Shown here piece by piece: positions 60,637 through 64,000 of a stretch of DNA of 64,000 nucleotides (position 1 is its first letter; the number at the start of each line of letters is the position of its first letter). A program made the position numbers and the translations under genes. The stretch is taken from assembly GCA_029260755.1 (NCBI GenBank), contig JAJDCQ010000029.1, positions 1 through 64,000 of the forward strand, in the 5' to 3' direction. The notes beneath the pieces were generated by a model. The model was not told the DNA's origin. It saw nothing but the letters and a program-made list of their open reading frames with translations, and made no database searches. The stretch comes from Planctomycetota bacterium (GTDB taxonomy: Bacteria; Planctomycetota; J058; JAJDCQ01).

Positions 60637-61632
60637 TCAGACCGCATCCGCCGTGATGTAGGTCCACAGAGCCTGGAAGCTGCTCCGCCCCTCGAAGACC
60701 CGCTCCATCGAGCGCGCGATCAGGGCGAGCCGCGTCGCCACCGCCGCCTCGTCGGGCTCCTCGCCCTCCACTCGCCGCGACCCGCCGACCCATCCGAGCA
60801 CCCCCTCGTGGTAGGCGCTCAGGAACTCGTACCACTGGTCGACGTGCGCCTCGATCGGGAGGTGGGTCACCTCGCGGACGGCGAATCCCGCCGCCTCGAT
60901 CCGCTCGAGGTAGTGGTCGATCGGGCGGACGGGGAGGAAGAACTTCTCTCGGATGGCGTCGTGCTTCCTCATCCGGGCGGCGTCGTCGAGCACCGCCCGG
61001 TGCGCCGCGAGGGTGTCGTCCTCGCGGACGATCTCCATCGCGGCGGCGTGGATCGCGTCGACCGTCTCGTCGATGATCCACGCGCCCGCCGGCGTGTAGG
61101 GCATCCCGACGTTGCCGCTCTGGATGAACGCGCGGCCCCCCTCGCGGAGCGTCTCGCGCCACGAGCCGAGCGTCTCCGCCAGATCGTAGTAGAGGTGGAT
61201 CGCGTTCGTCGAGACGACGGCGTCGAGGCCGCGCGCGAGGAGCGGCTCGCCGAGCACCTCCTGGAGGAGCTGGAGTCGCTTCTCGGCCTTGAGATACCGG
61301 ATCAGGCGGAACGCCATCCGCGGGTGGCGGCCGAGCTTCTCGACGGCGAGGCGGAGAAACTTCGGGCTGCTGTCGGCGATCAGGATCCCGAAGTCGCGCT
61401 CGGCGACCTCCTCGAGGATCCGGCCCGCGAGGATGCCGGTACCGCCCGAGTAGTCGAGGACGAGGTGGCCCGGGCGGACGAACGCAGCGACGTCGGCGAT
61501 CGTCCGGTCGAGGTTCCGGTACCAGCCGTGGTCCTCGACGGTGTCGTACTTGAGGGCGAGCTCCTCGACCGGGCTGTTCACCCAGTCCTCGTCGGGGACG
61601 CGCTTCCAGTCGGTCGGCCAGCCTCGGAACAT
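60637..61632 (-). CDS. Class I SAM-dependent methyltransferase
   Basis: A 331-residue cytoplasmic protein with a Rossmann-type methyltransferase core: motif I LVLDYSGGTGILAGRIL, an acidic end of strand 2 in ILIADSSPKFLRLA, motif IV DAVVSTNAIHLYYD and post-IV LREGGRAFIQSGNVGMP. The DYSGGTG form of motif I (usually DxGxGxG) and the C-terminal helical cap (PIEAHVDQWYEFLSAYHEGVLGW) suggest a small-molecule methylase of the UbiE-like class; the substrate is unknown. ATG 61632 was chosen for its ribosome site (GAGAGA). It lies 11 bases after the stop of the incomplete kinase gene, so the two are likely cotranscribed. Confidence 0.85.
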   Translation of the reverse strand: MFRGWPTDWKRVPDEDWVNSPVEELALKYDTVEDHGWYRNLDRTIADVAAFVRPGHLVLDYSGGTGILAGRILEEVAERDFGILIADSSPKFLRLAVEKLGRHPRMAFRLIRYLKAEKRLQLLQEVLGEPLLARGLDAVVSTNAIHLYYDLAETLGSWRETLREGGRAFIQSGNVGMPYTPAGAWIIDETVDAIHAAAMEIVREDDTLAAHRAVLDDAARMRKHDAIREKFFLPVRPIDHYLERIEAAGFAVREVTHLPIEAHVDQWYEFLSAYHEGVLGWVGGSRRVEGEEPDEAAVATRLALIARSMERVFEGRSSFQALWTYITADAV

Positions 61633-61643
61633 GGTCGTCTCTC

Positions 61644-64000
61644 TCAGTCTTCGGGGGTCTCTTCGAGGATGATGACATCGCCGGTCTCCCCCGCCACCAC
61701 GATGATCTCGGCGCGCCCGTCGCCGTCGAGGTCGGCGGTGCGGAGCTGCGTCGGCGTCGCGGGGAGGACGTGGCGGCCCTCGACGCGTCCGGTCTCCGGA
61801 TCGATGGCGACGAGGAGGGGCGGGTCGTCGGCGACGGCGCTCTCCGGGCGGCTCGCGCCGGCGTCGTCGACGAGCGGCGGCGCGGTGCCGATCAGGACGT
61901 GGCGCCGCGGCCAGCCCTCGGTGTCGAGGAGCGCCCAGGAGCGGGCCCAGCCCGGGATGGCGGCCTCGTCGACGCGCTCGCCCCGGGCGCTCCGGAACAC
62001 CCGCAGGGTCGACCGGCCGCGGGGAAGGCCGCCCGCGAAGATGAGGTCGCTCTCCCCGTCGCGGTCGACGTCGGCGAACCCCTCGACGTGCGGGAAGGCC
62101 GGGATCAGCGCCGGGGCGAACCGGACGTCGCCGGCCCGCGACTCGACGATGACGACCCGCGTGGCGTAGGAGCTCCCCTCGGGGCCGCGCCGGTAGGACC
62201 AGCCGAAGAGAACCTCGCCCCGGCCGTCCCGGGAGACGGCGAGCTCGATCCGGCGTCGGAGCGGGACGAGGTCGATGTCGAGCGGCAGGACGGTCGACCA
62301 CACCTTGCGCATCGCGCGCGCTCCGTCCGGCGCCGCCGGCGTGTCCGGGTCGGGACCGAACGCGGCGAGGAAGAGCTGGTGGTGGACCACGAACGATTCG
62401 CACGCGCCGTCGCCGTCGATGTCGATCGGCAAGAGCCGCTTGTGGACGTTGCGGTCTCCCCGCCACGGACCGGCCGGGGCGGCGCCGTCGCGCCGGCGGC
62501 CGACGAGGTCGCTCAGCCCGACGAGGTGCTCCTCGGGGACGAGCTCGAAGAGGCGGCGACCGCCGGCGGTGTCGAGGCCGGTGATCCTCGCTGGCGAGCG
62601 GTCGTCCTGGACGAAGGCGAGGCCGGCCCGGCCGGAGCGGTCGGCGTCGAGGGGGCAGGCGGACCACGGCGCGTGCGGGCCACCCGGACGGTCCCCCAGA
62701 CCGAACGCGTTCGTCGCCTGCCCCGTCCGGCCGTCGAGCCACGCGATCACCGGCCCGCGGTGCTTCCCGGCGCACACGCCGATGACGACCCGGACCGAGC
62801 CGTCGGGGAGGTCGACCACCATCGGGGACGCCTCCGCGTTCGCCGGACCGCCGAAGCGCCAGAGCTCGTGGCCGTCCTTCCCCGAGATCGCGACGCACAC
62901 CGCGTCGAGCGGCCAGGCCCCGCCGTCGTGGACGTTCACGATCAGGTCGGCGATGGCGTCGCCGTCGAGGTCGTGGACCGCGGGCGGCGCGCCGATCCAG
63001 GCGCCGAGCGAGGCGCGCGCCCGTATCCGGAGCCCGGCGGGGAGCTCGGCAGAGAGGCGCGCCTGGTGGGGCCGGGCGGGGTGAGCCGCGAGCTCCAGGA
63101 CGACCGGGCGGCGGAGCGGCGCGCTCACCTCCACCGCGTAGCTCCCGAGGGGGAGCCGGGTGCGGAGCGGGGCGGCGAGCCGGTCGATCGGCGTCCCGTC
63201 CTCGGCGACGGCCGGCGTCCCCGACCGGGTGCGGATCGTCACCCGGGCGCCCTCGGTCGCCTCGACGACGACCGGCACGTGGAGCTCGCGGCGGACCTCG
63301 ACCTCGTCCTCGTCGGGCGGCAGGACGATCGGGACGGCCAGCTCCACCCCCCCGCGGATGAAGGTGAGTCGCCGGGTCCCGGTCGGGACCGGGACGACGA
63401 GCGGCCCGCCGCGGCCGACCGTCCCGAGGACGCGGTCGCCGGCGCGGACCTCGACGTCGTCGGCGTCGACCACGATCGAGACGCGCGCCGTCGGGGTCGG
63501 GCGGAGGACGACCGCGGCCGCGCCGGCGAGGAGCACGGCGAGCGCCGCCGCGACGAGGGCCGCCCGGACGGGGAACGCGCGCCGGCTGCGCTCGCCCCGG
63601 AGGGCCGCGTCGATCGCGTCGGCGAGGGCGCCGGCGCTCTCGAACCGCCGGGACGGCGCCTTCTCGAGGGCGCGGAGGCAGACGCGCTCGAGCTCGTCAT
63701 CGACGCACGACCGGTGCGCCCGGACCGGGGCGGGTCGCTCGCGCAGGATCCGGGCGAGGATGTTCGCGATCGAGCCCTCCTCGGAGAACGGCGGGCGCCC
63801 CGCGAGGACGTGGTAGAGGGTCGCGCCGAGGCCGTAGACGTCGGAGCGCTCGTCGTAGGGGCCCCCGCTGATCTGCTCGGGCGCCATGTAGGCGATCGTT
63901 CCGGTGAGGCCGCGGTCGCGGGTTGCGGTGAGGCGCTCCTCCTCGTTGCCCGAGAGGAGGGCGACGCCGAAGTCGATCAGGAGCGGCTCGCCGGTGTCGT
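61644..64000 (-). CDS. Transmembrane Ser/Thr kinase with FG-GAP-like C-terminus (incomplete, 5' end outside window)
   Basis: At least 785 residues; the N-terminal part of the kinase domain lies beyond the right edge. Visible are LLIDFGVALL (DFG), GTIAYMAPEQ, SDVYGLGATLYHVLAGRPPF and RRFESAGALADAIDAAL, the end of a protein kinase. A membrane helix follows (AALVAAALAVLLAGAAAVVL). Outside are a PEGA-like beta segment with VPTGTRRLTFIRGG, then FG-GAP/VCBS-like repeats marked by calcium-type loops DLDGDAIADLIV, DIDGDGACESF, DVDRDGESDLIF and DLDGDGRAEIIV. This looks like a beta-propeller sensor. It precedes the methyltransferase by 11 bases. Confidence 0.9.
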   Translation of the reverse strand, partial: DTGEPLLIDFGVALLSGNEEERLTATRDRGLTGTIAYMAPEQISGGPYDERSDVYGLGATLYHVLAGRPPFSEEGSIANILARILRERPAPVRAHRSCVDDELERVCLRALEKAPSRRFESAGALADAIDAALRGERSRRAFPVRAALVAAALAVLLAGAAAVVLRPTPTARVSIVVDADDVEVRAGDRVLGTVGRGGPLVVPVPTGTRRLTFIRGGVELAVPIVLPPDEDEVEVRRELHVPVVVEATEGARVTIRTRSGTPAVAEDGTPIDRLAAPLRTRLPLGSYAVEVSAPLRRPVVLELAAHPARPHQARLSAELPAGLRIRARASLGAWIGAPPAVHDLDGDAIADLIVNVHDGGAWPLDAVCVAISGKDGHELWRFGGPANAEASPMVVDLPDGSVRVVIGVCAGKHRGPVIAWLDGRTGQATNAFGLGDRPGGPHAPWSACPLDADRSGRAGLAFVQDDRSPARITGLDTAGGRRLFELVPEEHLVGLSDLVGRRRDGAAPAGPWRGDRNVHKRLLPIDIDGDGACESFVVHHQLFLAAFGPDPDTPAAPDGARAMRKVWSTVLPLDIDLVPLRRRIELAVSRDGRGEVLFGWSYRRGPEGSSYATRVVIVESRAGDVRFAPALIPAFPHVEGFADVDRDGESDLIFAGGLPRGRSTLRVFRSARGERVDEAAIPGWARSWALLDTEGWPRRHVLIGTAPPLVDDAGASRPESAVADDPPLLVAIDPETGRVEGRHVLPATPTQLRTADLDGDGRAEIIVVAGETGDVIILEETPED

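Overview
ORGANISM. The window is a very GC-rich (about 70%) bacterial chromosomal segment. It carries a fused SecD-SecF, Ser/Thr protein kinases in great number, a secreted CAP protein built on repeated short modules of the type I associate with planctomycetes, a formylglycine-generating-enzyme-like domain fused to kinases, and intergenic palindromic repeats made of short-period units. Together these suggest an uncultured Planctomycetota (or a closely comparable high-GC lineage). There is no rRNA or other decisive marker gene, so this is an inference. LAYOUT. 1-7.4 kb (minus strand): a two-component system (histidine kinase, OmpR-type regulator), a secreted highly charged coiled-coil protein and a MacB/LolD-like ABC exporter pair. 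7.7-13.6 kb (plus): a secreted CAP-domain protein, then yajC and a secDF fusion with a long low-complexity insert. 13.7-15.4 kb (minus): enolase and an FtsB/DivIC-like gene. 15.6-15.8 kb: tRNA-Gln(CTG) and tRNA-Glu(CTC) with a clear promoter and a hairpin terminator. 15.8-17.9 kb (minus): a pair of ArsA/Get3-type ATPases whose P-loops are degenerate in complementary ways. 18.1-23.0 kb (minus): a chalcone-isomerase-like exported protein and a 1278-residue exported protein with four PrcB-C-like modules. 23.4-33.4 kb (plus): a 2457-residue protein with four tandem kinase domains and a C-terminal FGE-sulfatase domain, joined by 4-bp start/stop overlaps to a double-domain glycosyltransferase and a sulfotransferase-like protein. 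33.9-37.3 kb (minus): a small HNH nuclease, a helical-repeat protein and a DUF4056 lipoprotein. 37.6-42.3 kb: a membrane protein, a WD40 lipoprotein and a kinase-TPR receptor. 42.3-50.0 kb (minus): eight tightly overlapping genes (TetR, WD40, secreted lipase, alpha/beta hydrolase, small PhaE-like protein, two PhaC-like synthases, acyl-CoA ligase) that look like a polyhydroxyalkanoate operon. 50.1-51.8 kb: an M23 peptidase and a second TetR gene. 51.8-64 kb: four further kinases, two of them with altered catalytic loops, plus an NTF2-like protein, a DUF5925-type AAA ATPase and a methyltransferase. HOW THE PARTS RELATE. Nine Ser/Thr kinase domains sit in six genes, so signalling dominates the right two thirds. 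A TetR operator-like motif is shared by the promoter of the PHA operon, a site inside that operon, and the divergent region of the neighbouring TetR gene. Full inverted-repeat elements of three families lie in intergenic gaps, three of four between convergent genes. No CRISPR array, phage, transposase or rRNA was seen.
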